From Streptomyces cinnamoneus (GTDB lineage Bacteria; Actinomycetota; Actinomycetes; Streptomycetales; Streptomycetaceae): 64,000 nt of DNA. Below, one piece after another: positions 42,261 to 50,769 of the stretch. A model generated the notes under the pieces. It had not been told where the DNA came from and searched no databases. It saw only the letters and a list, made by a program, of their open reading frames with translations. The translations under genes were made by a program, and so were the position numbers. Positions within the stretch are counted from its first letter, which is position 1. Each line of letters begins with the position of its first letter. The stretch is taken from the NCBI RefSeq assembly GCF_002939475.1, contig NZ_PKFQ01000001.1, forward strand, positions 4,585,001 through 4,649,000, read 5' to 3'.

Positions 42261-42539
42261 TCAAGCCGTGGCTGATCGGCGGGCCCGGCTCCCCGGCCGC
42301 AGCAGCAGGGACACCAGGGCCACGGCCACGCCCAGCGCCACCGCGAGGACGGCGAGGGTGTGGCCCGCCCCCAGCACCGAGTGCGCCAGCAGCGCGCCGA
42401 ACAGCGCGGAGGCGGGGCCGGTGGAGAGCGCGAGGGGGCGCGAGCGGAACTGCCCGAGGCGCGCGGGAAGCCAGCGCAGGGCTCCGTAGGAGACGGCCAG
42501 GCCGATGAGGACCGAGCCGAGCGCTTCCCAGAGAATCAT
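42261..42539 (-). CDS. small membrane protein, 92 aa
   Basis: ATG 42539 with GGGAGG ten bases upstream. Three hydrophobic helices (about 4-22, 40-55, 60-82) and a basic C-terminal end (RPGSRARRSATA). Not recognised; an Rv3209-like membrane protein in this position is known to me from mycobacteria but similarity cannot be judged here. Confidence 0.68.
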   Translation of the reverse strand: MILWEALGSVLIGLAVSYGALRWLPARLGQFRSRPLALSTGPASALFGALLAHSVLGAGHTLAVLAVALGVAVALVSLLLRPGSRARRSATA

Positions 42540-42762
42540 TGGTCGTTACCTCCCGTGCCATGGCCGAGAAGCGGGTGCAATTCGGTCGTAGCGGTCTTAC
42601 CCCGGGACCGGGGCGGGCAACCCTCGGTCCGATCATCGGTGTGACGCCCGCCACGGTGGCCGCGACAACCGGGACGACGGCGGGGACGACAACGGCGGGG
42701 CCCGGTGAAATCCTCCCCGGTGCCCCGCCGTTGACCGTCTCGCGTCACATGACCGAAGCGGG

Positions 42763-42990
42763 TCACATCGCGCCGAACCCAACCTTCCGGACGGTCGGCT
42801 CACCGATCTCCACGTACGCCAGGCGCTCGGCCGGGACCAGGACCTTGCGTCCGCGGTCGTCCTCAAGGCTCAGCAGCTGCGCCTTGCCGACGAGCGCGTC
42901 GGCCACGGCGCGCTCGATCTCGTCGGCAGACTGCCCGCTCTCCAGAACGATCTCGCGCGGCGCGTGCTGCACGCCGATCTTGACCTCCAC
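42763..42990 (-). CDS. DUF3107 protein (TB9.4-like)
   Basis: 75 aa from GTG 42990, nine bases after GGAGGG. Sequence VEVKIGVQHAPREIVLESGQ, then SADEIERAVADAL and LVPAERLAYVEIGEP. Small soluble beta-alpha protein conserved in actinobacteria (Rv3208A/TB9.4, a known T-cell antigen in M. tuberculosis). No enzymatic motif. Neighbour of the TetR gene as in mycobacteria. Confidence 0.88.
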   Translation of the reverse strand: MEVKIGVQHAPREIVLESGQSADEIERAVADALVGKAQLLSLEDDRGRKVLVPAERLAYVEIGEPTVRKVGFGAM

Positions 42991-43162
42991 GGCTACTGTC
43001 CCTCCGAAGGTGTGCGGTCCCCCTGGCGTGTCCCAGGGGAGATAGGGCGCGGTCAGCCGCGCCGTACGTCCCACACATTAGCCCGGCGAGGGAGCCCGCC
43101 GGGCCGGTCCCCGCACGCTCGCAGCGAACACGGCGCGCGGGCGGCCCGCACCCGGCGGGGGG

Positions 43163-43801
43163 TCAGTGCTGCTCGTGCCCGACCTTCGGGAAGCCCGCGA
43201 TGCCCCGCCACGCCAGCGACGTCAGCAGCTGCACCGCGGTCTCGCGCGGCACCGCGCTCTCGCTGGAGAGCCAGTAGCGGGCCACCACCTGCGAGACGCC
43301 GCCCAGCCCCACGGCCAGCAGCATGGCCTCGTCCTTCGACAGGCCGGTGTCCTCGGCGACCACCTCGCTGATCGCCTCGGCGCACTCCAGCGAGACCCGC
43401 TCGACGCGCTCGCGCACGGCCGGCTCGTTGGTCAGGTCCGACTCGAAGACCAGCCGGAACGCGCCGCCCTCCTCCTCGACGTAGGCGAAGTAGGCGTCCA
43501 TGGTGGCCGCCACGCGCTGCTTGTTCTCCGACGTGGACGCGAGCGCGGTGCGCACGGCCTGGAGCAGGTTCTCGCAGTGCTGGTCCAGCAGTGCGAGGTA
43601 CAGGTCCAGCTTGCCGGGGAAGTGCTGGTAGAGGACCGGCTTGCTGACCCCGGCGCGCTCGGCGATGTCGTCCATCGCCGCGGCGTGGTACCCCTGGGCC
43701 ACGAAGACCTCCTGGGCCGCGCCCAGGAGCTGGTTGCGTCGGGCTCGGCGCGGCAGGCGCGTGCCTCGCGGGCGCGCCTCGGTCTGCTCGATGGCTGTCA
43801 C
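43163..43801 (-). CDS. TetR family transcriptional regulator (Rv3208-like)
   Basis: About 212 aa from GTG 43801, four bases after GGGAGG. In-frame ATGs at 43813 and 43849 exist, but the first has a weak site and the last overlaps a TACGAT -10-like hexamer. The N-terminal helix-turn-helix is in AAMDDIAERAGVSKPVLYQHFPG, read in two parts around residues 45-65. The C-terminal ligand domain includes YFAYVEEEGGAFRLVFESDL. Regulatory target is unknown; the nearby genes are candidates. Confidence 0.85.
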   Translation of the reverse strand: MTAIEQTEARPRGTRLPRRARRNQLLGAAQEVFVAQGYHAAAMDDIAERAGVSKPVLYQHFPGKLDLYLALLDQHCENLLQAVRTALASTSENKQRVAATMDAYFAYVEEEGGAFRLVFESDLTNEPAVRERVERVSLECAEAISEVVAEDTGLSKDEAMLLAVGLGGVSQVVARYWLSSESAVPRETAVQLLTSLAWRGIAGFPKVGHEQH

Positions 43802-43985
43802 GCCGCCTCCCATGTTCGTTCCGTGCACGGTGTGCACCGCGCCCGCCATCGTACTTTTGGGTAACCGGGCCGTGCGTGGTCGGAGCGGAGAATTTCACGG
43901 ACCGGCCGCTGTGGGAAGTCGACAATTACCTGACAAACACCCCAGGACGGCCGGGTCACCCCTTCTTTCGGTGGGGATCCGGAGG

Positions 43986-44213
43986 TCAGCGGTAGTCGTC
44001 CTCGTTCAGCTCCACCACCCGGGCCTGCTCGGCGCGATCGGCCTCGTCGGCCTCGTCCGTGTCCCGGACGGCCGGCCGCTCGTCGCGCCGGGGAGCCAGG
44101 TCGGCGCGCTGCTCGGCGGCGTCCGCCACCGGCGCCTCCACGTCCTCGGTGATCTCGACGACGACCGCGTCGTCGTCTTCGAAGGTCTCGGGGTCGGTCG
44201 GATCGACAGGCAT
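43986..44213 (-). CDS. small acidic protein, 75 aa
   Basis: ATG 44213 with GGAAGGG eight bases upstream. Very rich in Asp, Glu and Ala (FEDDDAVVVEITEDVEAP, DTDEADEADRAEQARV), intrinsically disordered, pI probably near 4. No known family. Codon use and a good ribosome site make it credible. Confidence 0.65.
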   Translation of the reverse strand: MPVDPTDPETFEDDDAVVVEITEDVEAPVADAAEQRADLAPRRDERPAVRDTDEADEADRAEQARVVELNEDDYR

Positions 44214-44340
44214 GCGGGATCCCTTCCAGCATCCAGGATGAGCGCCCTCGTACTCCTTGGTAAGAAGCCTAGGAGACGCCGCCTCCCACCGCCAGGCGAT
44301 CTGTGAGCGCCGCCACAGGGGTTCCGGCGTGATCGTCTCG

Positions 44341-44346
44341 TAACAT
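44341..44346 (+). promoter_or_regulatory. -10 hexamer of a probable leaderless promoter (hydrolase)
   Basis: TAACAT exactly seven bases before ATG 44354, no ribosome site. Confidence 0.48.
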
Positions 44347-44353
44347 TGCCCGC

Positions 44354-45340
44354 ATGTCTTCGACCGAGTCGCCGGATGCCCACGCCGTGCCCGTGGTGCC
44401 TCCCGCGCGGCCCTCGCAGGTCAGCGAGGGGGAGAAGGTCCGCACCGTGGCCCTGCCCGGCATCACCCTGAGCGTGCGCTCCCGCCCGCCCGGGCGCCCC
44501 GGCCTGCCGCCGGCGCTCTACGTCCACGGCCTCGGCGGCTCGTCGCAGAACTGGTCCGAGCTGATGGAACAGCTCGCGGACGTCGTCGACGGCGAGGCGC
44601 TGGACCTGCCCGGCTTCGGCGACGCGCCGCCGCCGGCCGACGGCGACTACTCGATCACCGCGTACGCCCGCGTCGTCATCCGCTACCTCGACGCCTCCGC
44701 CCGCGGCCCCGTCCACCTGATCGGCAACAGCATGGGCGGCGCCGTCGCCACCCGGGTGGCGGCCGTCCGGCCGGACCTGGTGCGCACCCTCACGCTCGTC
44801 TCGCCCGCCCTGCCCGAGCTGCGCCCGCAGCGCACCGCGATGCCCACCGGGCTGCTCGCCGTCCCGGGCGTCATCTCGCTCTTCGCCCACATGACCCGGG
44901 ACTGGACCCCCGAGCGGCGCACGCGCGAGGTGATGGCCCTCTGCTACGGCGACCCCTCGCGGGTGACGCCGGAGGGGTTCGCCCTGGCCGTCGCGGAGTA
45001 CGAGCGAAGACTCCAGCTCCCCTACTTCTGGGAGGTCATGGCCAAGTCGGCCCGCGGCATCGTCGACGCCTACACGCTCGGCGGACAGCATTCGCTGTGG
45101 CGCCAGGCGGAGAAGGTCCTTGCCCCTACTCTGCTCGTGTACGGAATGCGCGACCAGCTCGTCTCCGTCCGCATGGCCCGCCGCGCGAGCAAGGCTTTCC
45201 GCGACTCGCGGCTGCTGACGCTGCTCGAGACGGGTCATGTCGCCATGATGGAGGACCCGGACGCGGTGGCTCGCGCCTTCCGGCAACTCCTCACGGACAC
45301 CGCAACGACATCTGAACGGAGCGCCCCGCCCCGTGGGTAA
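44354..45340 (+). CDS. alpha/beta hydrolase (LipV-like)
   Basis: 328 aa from ATG 44354. Oxyanion region YVHGLGGSSQNW; nucleophile Ser in LIGNSMGGAVA near residue 123; Asp in VYGMRDQLVS and His in ETGHVAMMEDPD. Cytoplasmic esterase or lipase-like hydrolase. Its last eight bases overlap the DUF3152 gene. Position matches lipV (Rv3203) relative to the helicase block of M. tuberculosis. Confidence 0.85.
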   Translation: MSSTESPDAHAVPVVPPARPSQVSEGEKVRTVALPGITLSVRSRPPGRPGLPPALYVHGLGGSSQNWSELMEQLADVVDGEALDLPGFGDAPPPADGDYSITAYARVVIRYLDASARGPVHLIGNSMGGAVATRVAAVRPDLVRTLTLVSPALPELRPQRTAMPTGLLAVPGVISLFAHMTRDWTPERRTREVMALCYGDPSRVTPEGFALAVAEYERRLQLPYFWEVMAKSARGIVDAYTLGGQHSLWRQAEKVLAPTLLVYGMRDQLVSVRMARRASKAFRDSRLLTLLETGHVAMMEDPDAVARAFRQLLTDTATTSERSAPPRG

Positions 45341-46739
45341 ACACAGCGCACGCGCCGACCGGGCCCGCACCGGGTCCGCCGCCGCGCCCGGTACGGGCCG
45401 CCGTCGTGCCCCGGAGGGCACCGGCCGTCCGGCCGTGCCGCACGATCACGAGGCCGCGCCGCCGGTGCCCGGCCCCGGCCCGGGGCGCCGTCGCGGCGTC
45501 TCCTCCGAGCGGGAGGCCGCGGACCTCGCGGCCGACTTCGACGCGCTCTTCACCGCCGGCCTCGGCGCGGCGGGTCATCCCCAGGCCGGCTTCGGCCAGG
45601 ACCACGGCTCCGCCGCCGGCCCCGGCGAGAACCCCGCCGCTGAGCCGCCCGCCCGGCCCTCCGCACGCGCCGGCCACCCCGAGCAGCAGCGCGACGCGGC
45701 GGCCGGCTGGGGCGTCATCGGCGCCCAGCGCGCCCAGCGCGGCCAGGGTCAGCCCGCCGCCCGGCAGCCCGCCGGCCCCACGCACTTCACCACCGGTTTC
45801 ACCCCGTCGGGCAGCCCCGGCCCCCGCGACGGCGGGACCGGCACCCGGGGGCGCGTCCCCGAACCCCGGCGTGCCCCCGGGCACACCCCCTCCGGCAACG
45901 GCCGCGGTCCCCGCGGCTCGGGCCGGGCCGTGGCGCGGACGGTCACCGGGGTGGCCGCCGCCATGGTGACCACCGTGCTGGCCGTCGTCATCGCCGGGCA
46001 GGTGCACAAGGGCGCGGGCGACCGGACGGAGGCCAGCGCCGCGGACCTCCGGCGGAGCGACCCGGACGCCGCTTCCCGCTCCGACAGCAGGCCCACGCCG
46101 AACGGCGGCGCCGCGGTGCCGGCGACGTACGAGCAGAAGATGGCGAAGAAGTACCCCCTGGACGCCACAGCGGGGGCGTCCGGTGAATTCATGCCCGTTC
46201 CGGGCGGCGACAAGGCCCCCGGATCGGGTGAAGTCATGCGCTACCGCGTTGACGTGGAGAAGGGGCTGCCGCTCGACGGCGAGCTCTTCGCCACGGCCGT
46301 GCACCGGACCCTCAACGACGACCGCAGCTGGGGCCACGGCGGCAAGCGCGCCTTCGAGCGCGTCTCCTCCGGGGACGCCGACTTCGTGGTCACCCTGGCC
46401 AGCCCCCGGGCGACGGCCGCCTGGTGCGCCAAGTCGGGACTCGACACCACGGAGGACAACGTCTCCTGCGACTCGGCGGCCACCGACCGCGTCATGATCA
46501 ACGCTTATCGCTGGGCGCAGGGTTCGCAGACCTTCGGCGACGAGATGCAGGCCTACCGGCAGATGCTCATCAACCACGAGGTGGGCCACCGGCTCGGTCA
46601 CGACCACGAGTCCTGCTCGGCGGACGGCGCCCTCGCGCCCGTGATGATGCAGCAGACGAAGTTCCTCACCACCGACGGGAAGACCTGCCGCCCCAACCCC
46701 TGGCCGTATCCGGAGCCGGGTTCCGTTTCCGCTTCCTGA
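45333..46739 (+). CDS. DUF3152 secreted/membrane-anchored metalloprotease-like protein (Rv3207c-like)
   Basis: 468 aa from GTG 45333. Residues 1-195 are disordered, Pro/Gly/Ala-rich; one membrane helix at about 200-222 (GVAAAMVTTVLAVVIAGQ). The exported C-terminal domain (about 260-468) holds HEVGHRLGHDH near residue 415, a zinc-metalloprotease-type HExxHxxGxxH signature. Three Cys could form disulfides. Overlaps the hydrolase gene by eight bases. The peptidase activity of the family is inferred from the motif. Confidence 0.82.
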   Translation: MGKHSARADRARTGSAAAPGTGRRRAPEGTGRPAVPHDHEAAPPVPGPGPGRRRGVSSEREAADLAADFDALFTAGLGAAGHPQAGFGQDHGSAAGPGENPAAEPPARPSARAGHPEQQRDAAAGWGVIGAQRAQRGQGQPAARQPAGPTHFTTGFTPSGSPGPRDGGTGTRGRVPEPRRAPGHTPSGNGRGPRGSGRAVARTVTGVAAAMVTTVLAVVIAGQVHKGAGDRTEASAADLRRSDPDAASRSDSRPTPNGGAAVPATYEQKMAKKYPLDATAGASGEFMPVPGGDKAPGSGEVMRYRVDVEKGLPLDGELFATAVHRTLNDDRSWGHGGKRAFERVSSGDADFVVTLASPRATAAWCAKSGLDTTEDNVSCDSAATDRVMINAYRWAQGSQTFGDEMQAYRQMLINHEVGHRLGHDHESCSADGALAPVMMQQTKFLTTDGKTCRPNPWPYPEPGSVSAS

Positions 46740-46768
46740 GACATCTGGTCTCCGTATGTGAGACAGCT

Positions 46769-46797
46769 TTGCCTGGCGGCGAAAATTCGTCCAATGT
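46769..46797 (+). promoter_or_regulatory. promoter of the Cys-ending small ORF
   Basis: TTGCCT (46769-46774) and CAATGT (46792-46797) with a 17-base spacer. The -10 ends seven bases before ATG 46805, so the transcript should start at the start codon. Confidence 0.55.
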
Positions 46798-46804
46798 TCT
46801 GCGC

Positions 46805-46897
46805 ATGTCGCACCACCACGCCTCCGCGAGCGCCGGCTTCGAGCTGGCGCTGATCGGCGTGGCCGCGCACGCGGTGGCCGACATTCTCTGTCGCTGA
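46805..46897 (+). CDS. candidate cysteine-responsive leader peptide, 30 aa
   Basis: MSHHHASASAGFELALIGVA, then AHAVADILCR and stop. The start ATG has no ribosome binding site but sits seven bases after a -10, so it is probably leaderless. The ending VADILCR with a Cys as the penultimate residue recalls the actinobacterial Cys-rich leader peptides upstream of transporter operons (Ms4533A/Ms4527A families), known from M. smegmatis to sense cysteine by ribosome stalling. A C/T-rich tract follows (46899-46946). The ABC-transporter operon begins 163 bases downstream. Function is inferred. Confidence 0.6.
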   Translation: MSHHHASASAGFELALIGVAAHAVADILCR

Positions 46898-46898
46898 G

Positions 46899-46948
46899 GA
46901 TTCCTCCTTCGGCCTCCCCTTTCCCCCGCGCTTCTCCGCGCTTCTCAC
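46899..46948 (+). promoter_or_regulatory. C/T-rich tract with a 10-bp tandem repeat, possible Rho/attenuation site
   Basis: The coding strand is mostly C and T between the leader stop and 46948, including CGCGCTTCTC at 46927-46936 repeated at 46937-46946. C-rich, G-poor RNA after a leader peptide is what a Rho-dependent attenuator would need; unproven. Confidence 0.4.
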
Positions 46949-47060
46949 AGCGTCGCGTACGCCGGGGGCGGTTCCGCACCCGTGTGCGCTTCTCCCGACC
47001 GCCTTCCGTGGGTACCCGCTGCTCTCCTCCCCTCGCATTCCCGCGAAAGGCATCACCGTC

Positions 47061-48782
47061 ATGCGTCACATGTCCCTCATATCCCGCGCCGTGGCCGCGT
47101 CCGCCGTCAGTGTGGTCCTGATCGGCGGCGCCGTGGCCTGCGGCCCGGAGAAGAGCGGCGGCGACGCCGGGAGCGGCGCCGCGGGCGCGCCCAAGAAGGG
47201 CGGCACGCTCACCGTCCTCAACCGGGCGCCGCAGAAGCAGTTCGACCCCGCCCGCCTGTACACCTCCGGCGGCGGCAACATCCCCTCGCTCGTCTACCGC
47301 ACCCTCACCACCCGCAACCGCGAGAGCGGCGCCGAGGGCACCAAGGTCGTCCCCGACCTCGCCACGGACACCGGCACGCCCAGCGACGACGCCAAGACGT
47401 GGACGTTCAAGCTGAAGGACGGCCTCAAGTACGAGGACGGCTCGCCCATCACCGCCGCCGACGTCAAGTACGGCGTCGAGCGCTCCTTCGCGGCCGAACT
47501 CTCCGGCGGCGCCCCCTACTTGCGCGACTGGCTGGTCGGTGGCGACACCTACCAGGGCCCGTACAAGGAGAAGAAGGGCCTCGACTCGATCGAGACCCCG
47601 GACGAGAAGACCATCGTCTTCAAGCTGCGCAAGTCCGAGGGCGACTTCCCCTTCTACGCCACCTCCACCCAGTTCGCGCCCGTCCCCAAGTCCAAGGACA
47701 CCGGCGTCAAGTACGCCGAGCACCCGGTCTCCTCGGGGCCGTACAAGGTCGTCAAGAACGTGGGCGACGGCGAGCAGATGGTTCTTGAGCGCAACCCCAA
47801 CTGGTCGGAGGAGACCGACAAGGAGCGGCACGCCTACCCCGACCGGATCGAGGTCAGGTCCGGTCTCGACCCCGCCGTGATCAACCAGCGGCTGTCCTCC
47901 GGCCAGGGCGCCGACGCGGCCGCCGTGACCACCGACACCAACCTCGGCCCGGCCGAGCTCGCGCGGGTCGGCGGCGACGGAAAGCTCGCCGACCGGGTGG
48001 GCACCGGCCACTTCGGCCAGACCAGCTACCTGGCGTTCAACCCCGCGGTCAAGCCCTTCGACAACCCGAAGGTCCGCCAGGCGATCTCGTACGCGATCAA
48101 CCGCACGAGCGTCGTCAACGCCGCCGGCGGCTCCTCGCTCGCCGAGCCCGCGACCACGTTCCTGCCGGACCAGAAGCCCCTCGGCTACACGCCGTACGAC
48201 CACTTCCCGGCGGGCGCCAAGGGCGACCCCGGCAAGGCCAGGGAGCTGCTGAAGGAGGCCGGTTACGACAACGGCCTGGAGATCACCCTCACCCACTCCA
48301 CCGCCCAGAACTTCGAGACCAGCCCCGAGATCGCGACCGCCGTCCAGGCCGCGCTCAAGGAGGCCGGAATCACGGTCAAGCTGGAGGGCCTGGAGGACAA
48401 CGACTACGACGAGAAGATCCACAGCTTCGCGAAGCAGCCGGGCCTCTTCATCGCCCACTGGGGCGCCGACTGGCCCTCCGGCGGCCCGTTCCTGGCCCCC
48501 GTCTTCGACGGCCGGCAGATCGTCAAGGACGGCGCCAACTTCAACACCGCGCGCCTGGACGACCCGAAGGTCAACGACGAGATCGACGAGATCAACAAGA
48601 TCACCGACCACGACGCGGCCGCCGCGCGCTGGGGCGCCCTCGACAAGCGGATCGGCGAGCAGGCCCTGACCGTCCCGCTCTTCCACCCGGTCTACAAGCG
48701 CCTCTACGGCAAGGACGTCAAGAACGTCGTCATCAGCGACTGGACCGGTGTCCTCGACGTCTCGCAGGTCGCGGTCAAGTGA
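47061..48782 (+). CDS. peptide ABC transporter substrate-binding lipoprotein
   Basis: 573 aa, ATG 47061 (ATG 47070 is possible). Lipobox GAVAC gives the acylated Cys at residue 27. Family 5 extracellular solute-binding fold: KKGGTLTVLNRAP at the mature start, YRTLTTRNRESG, DAKTWTFKLKDGLKYEDGSP and PWFHPVYKRLYG-like end (VPLFHPVYKRLYG). Delivers oligopeptides or related solutes to the permeases encoded next, whose start overlaps its stop by four bases (GTGA). Confidence 0.88.
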   Translation: MRHMSLISRAVAASAVSVVLIGGAVACGPEKSGGDAGSGAAGAPKKGGTLTVLNRAPQKQFDPARLYTSGGGNIPSLVYRTLTTRNRESGAEGTKVVPDLATDTGTPSDDAKTWTFKLKDGLKYEDGSPITAADVKYGVERSFAAELSGGAPYLRDWLVGGDTYQGPYKEKKGLDSIETPDEKTIVFKLRKSEGDFPFYATSTQFAPVPKSKDTGVKYAEHPVSSGPYKVVKNVGDGEQMVLERNPNWSEETDKERHAYPDRIEVRSGLDPAVINQRLSSGQGADAAAVTTDTNLGPAELARVGGDGKLADRVGTGHFGQTSYLAFNPAVKPFDNPKVRQAISYAINRTSVVNAAGGSSLAEPATTFLPDQKPLGYTPYDHFPAGAKGDPGKARELLKEAGYDNGLEITLTHSTAQNFETSPEIATAVQAALKEAGITVKLEGLEDNDYDEKIHSFAKQPGLFIAHWGADWPSGGPFLAPVFDGRQIVKDGANFNTARLDDPKVNDEIDEINKITDHDAAAARWGALDKRIGEQALTVPLFHPVYKRLYGKDVKNVVISDWTGVLDVSQVAVK

Positions 48783-49783
48783 CGACGGACCTGATCACCA
48801 CCGCGGAACCGGAGGCGGGCGTCGCTCCCGCCCCCGGCGCCCGGCAGGTGTGGCGACGGCTGCGCGCCCGCAAGGCCGCGCTCGCCGCCGCCGCCGTGCT
48901 GGGCCTGCTCGTCCTCCTCGCCCTCGCCGCGCCGCTGCTGGCGGCGCTGGAGGGCCAGGACCCGGGCGCCTACCACGACGCCCTCGTCGACTCCGCGCGC
49001 GGCGGCGTGCCGCTCGGCGACTTCGGCGGCGTCAGCGCCGACCACTGGCTCGGCGTCGAACCCGGCACCGGCCGCGACCTGTTCGTCCGGCTCCTCTACG
49101 GCGCCCGCGTCTCGCTGCTCGTCGCCATCGGCGCCACGCTCGTACAGGTGCTGATCGGCGTCGGCCTGGGCCTCGGGGCGGCCCTCGGCAACCGCTTCGT
49201 GGAGAGCGTCCTCACCCATGTCACCGACGTGATGGTGGCGATGCCGCTGCTGGTCTTCGCCATCGCCCTGATGGCCGTCGTCCCCCCGGACTTCCCGCGT
49301 CCGGTGCTGCTCGTCATCGCCATCGGACTGCTGCAGTGGGGCGGCATGGCACGTCTCGTGCGCGCCCAGACCCTGGGTCTGGTCAAGCTCGACTTCGTCG
49401 CCGCGGCCCGGCTCACCGGCGCCTCGACGTGGCGGGTGGCCCGGCGCGAGCTGCTGCCCTCGCTGGCGGCGCCCGTGATCACCTACGCGGTCGTGCTGCT
49501 GCCGGCCAACATCGTGCTGGAGGCGAGCATGTCCTTCCTGGGCGTGGGCGTGAAGCCCCCGACGCCCTCCTGGGGGCAGATGCTCTCGACGGCCACCACG
49601 TGGTTCCGCGCCGACCCGGCGTACGTGCTGCTGCCCGCGCTGCTGCTGTTCGTCACCACGCTCGCCTTCACCGTCCTGGGCGACGGGGTGCGCACCGCCC
49701 TCGACCCGCGCGAGGCTTCACGGCTCGGCGTCGGCCGGAGCCGGCGCAAGGCCCGCACGAGCGGCGCGGGAGGTGCGGCGTGA
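48779..49783 (+). CDS. peptide-type ABC transporter permease (DppC/OppC-like)
   Basis: 334 aa from GTG 48779. The first 50 residues are cytoplasmic (MTTDLITTAEPEAG) with a helix at about 40-60; five further helices follow. The EAA loop is FVAAARLTGASTWRVARREL, the ATPase contact. Note the order: the C-type permease precedes the B-type one, the reverse of classic opp/dpp operons. Overlaps the next gene by four bases. Confidence 0.85.
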   Translation: MTTDLITTAEPEAGVAPAPGARQVWRRLRARKAALAAAAVLGLLVLLALAAPLLAALEGQDPGAYHDALVDSARGGVPLGDFGGVSADHWLGVEPGTGRDLFVRLLYGARVSLLVAIGATLVQVLIGVGLGLGAALGNRFVESVLTHVTDVMVAMPLLVFAIALMAVVPPDFPRPVLLVIAIGLLQWGGMARLVRAQTLGLVKLDFVAAARLTGASTWRVARRELLPSLAAPVITYAVVLLPANIVLEASMSFLGVGVKPPTPSWGQMLSTATTWFRADPAYVLLPALLLFVTTLAFTVLGDGVRTALDPREASRLGVGRSRRKARTSGAGGAA

Positions 49784-50769
49784 CCCTCTACTTCCTGCGG
49801 CGCGCCCTCGGTGCGCTCGTCGTCGTCCTGGTGCTCACCGCCGTCGTCTACGCGACCTTCTACATCGCCCCGGGCGACCCCGCCCGCCTGGCGTGCGGCC
49901 CCCGCTGCAACCCCGAGCAGATCCGCCAGGTCCGCGAGCAGCTCGCCCTCGGCGACCCCGTGTACGTGCAGTACTGGCACTTCCTCCAGGGCATCGTCGC
50001 CGGGCACGACTACTCCACCGGCACCGGCGTGCTCCACTGCGACGCCCCCTGCTTCGGGTTGTCGTACCAGAACGACCAGCAGGTCACCGACCTGCTCGTG
50101 CAGCGGCTGCCCGCCACCGCCTCCCTGGCGGCAGGCGCCATGGTCGTGTGGCTGCTGCTGGGCACCGGCACCGGTCTGCTGTCCGCGCTGCGCCGCGGCG
50201 GCGCCACCGAGCGGGCACTGACCTGGCTCACGCTCGCCGGGACCGCGACGCCGGTCTTCGTCAGCGGCCTGGGCCTGCTGATGCTGTTCTGCGCCCACCT
50301 GGAGTGGCTGCCCTTCCCGTCCTACGTGCCGCTGACCGACGACCCCGAGCAGTGGGCCTGGAACATGCTGCTGCCCTGGGCGGCGCTGGGGCTGCTGGAG
50401 TCCGCCAAATACGCCCGGCTGACCCGCAGTTCGATGCTGGAGACGCTGGCCGAGGACCACATCCGCACCTTCCGTGCCTACGGCGTCTCCGAACGGGCGC
50501 TCATCGGGCGGCACGCGCTGCGGGGCGCGCTGGCACCGGTGATCGCGCTGTCGGCGGCCGACTTCGGGTCGATGTTCGGCAACGCCGTGGTCACCGAGAT
50601 GATGTTCGGCCTGCCCGGCATCGGCCAGCTCCTCGTGACCGCCACCCGGACCATCGACCTGCCGGTCGTCGTGGCCGTGGTGACGGTCACCGGGGCCGCC
50701 GTCGTCGTCGCCAACATCGTGGCCGACGTGCTGTACACCGTCGCCGACCGAAGGGTGGCCCTGCGATGA
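49780..50769 (+). CDS. peptide-type ABC transporter permease (DppB/OppB-like)
   Basis: 329 aa from GTG 49780. Six helices; N-terminal TLYFLRRALGALVVVLVLTA, then a periplasmic part with a three-Cys region (ARLACGPRCNPEQIR and LHCDAPCFGLSY), unusual for this family and possibly disulfide-linked. The EAA loop (FRAYGVSERALIGRHALRGA) contacts the ATPase. Overlaps the ATPase gene by four bases (ATGA). Confidence 0.85.
   Translation: MTLYFLRRALGALVVVLVLTAVVYATFYIAPGDPARLACGPRCNPEQIRQVREQLALGDPVYVQYWHFLQGIVAGHDYSTGTGVLHCDAPCFGLSYQNDQQVTDLLVQRLPATASLAAGAMVVWLLLGTGTGLLSALRRGGATERALTWLTLAGTATPVFVSGLGLLMLFCAHLEWLPFPSYVPLTDDPEQWAWNMLLPWAALGLLESAKYARLTRSSMLETLAEDHIRTFRAYGVSERALIGRHALRGALAPVIALSAADFGSMFGNAVVTEMMFGLPGIGQLLVTATRTIDLPVVVAVVTVTGAAVVVANIVADVLYTVADRRVALR

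Noticed and set aside
45291..48686. 1131-codon minus-strand open frame across the DUF3152 gene and the substrate-binding protein gene
   Set aside because: Third-position GC makes antisense frames stay open in this DNA. The protein is low-complexity and has no motif, while the plus-strand genes are clearly recognised.
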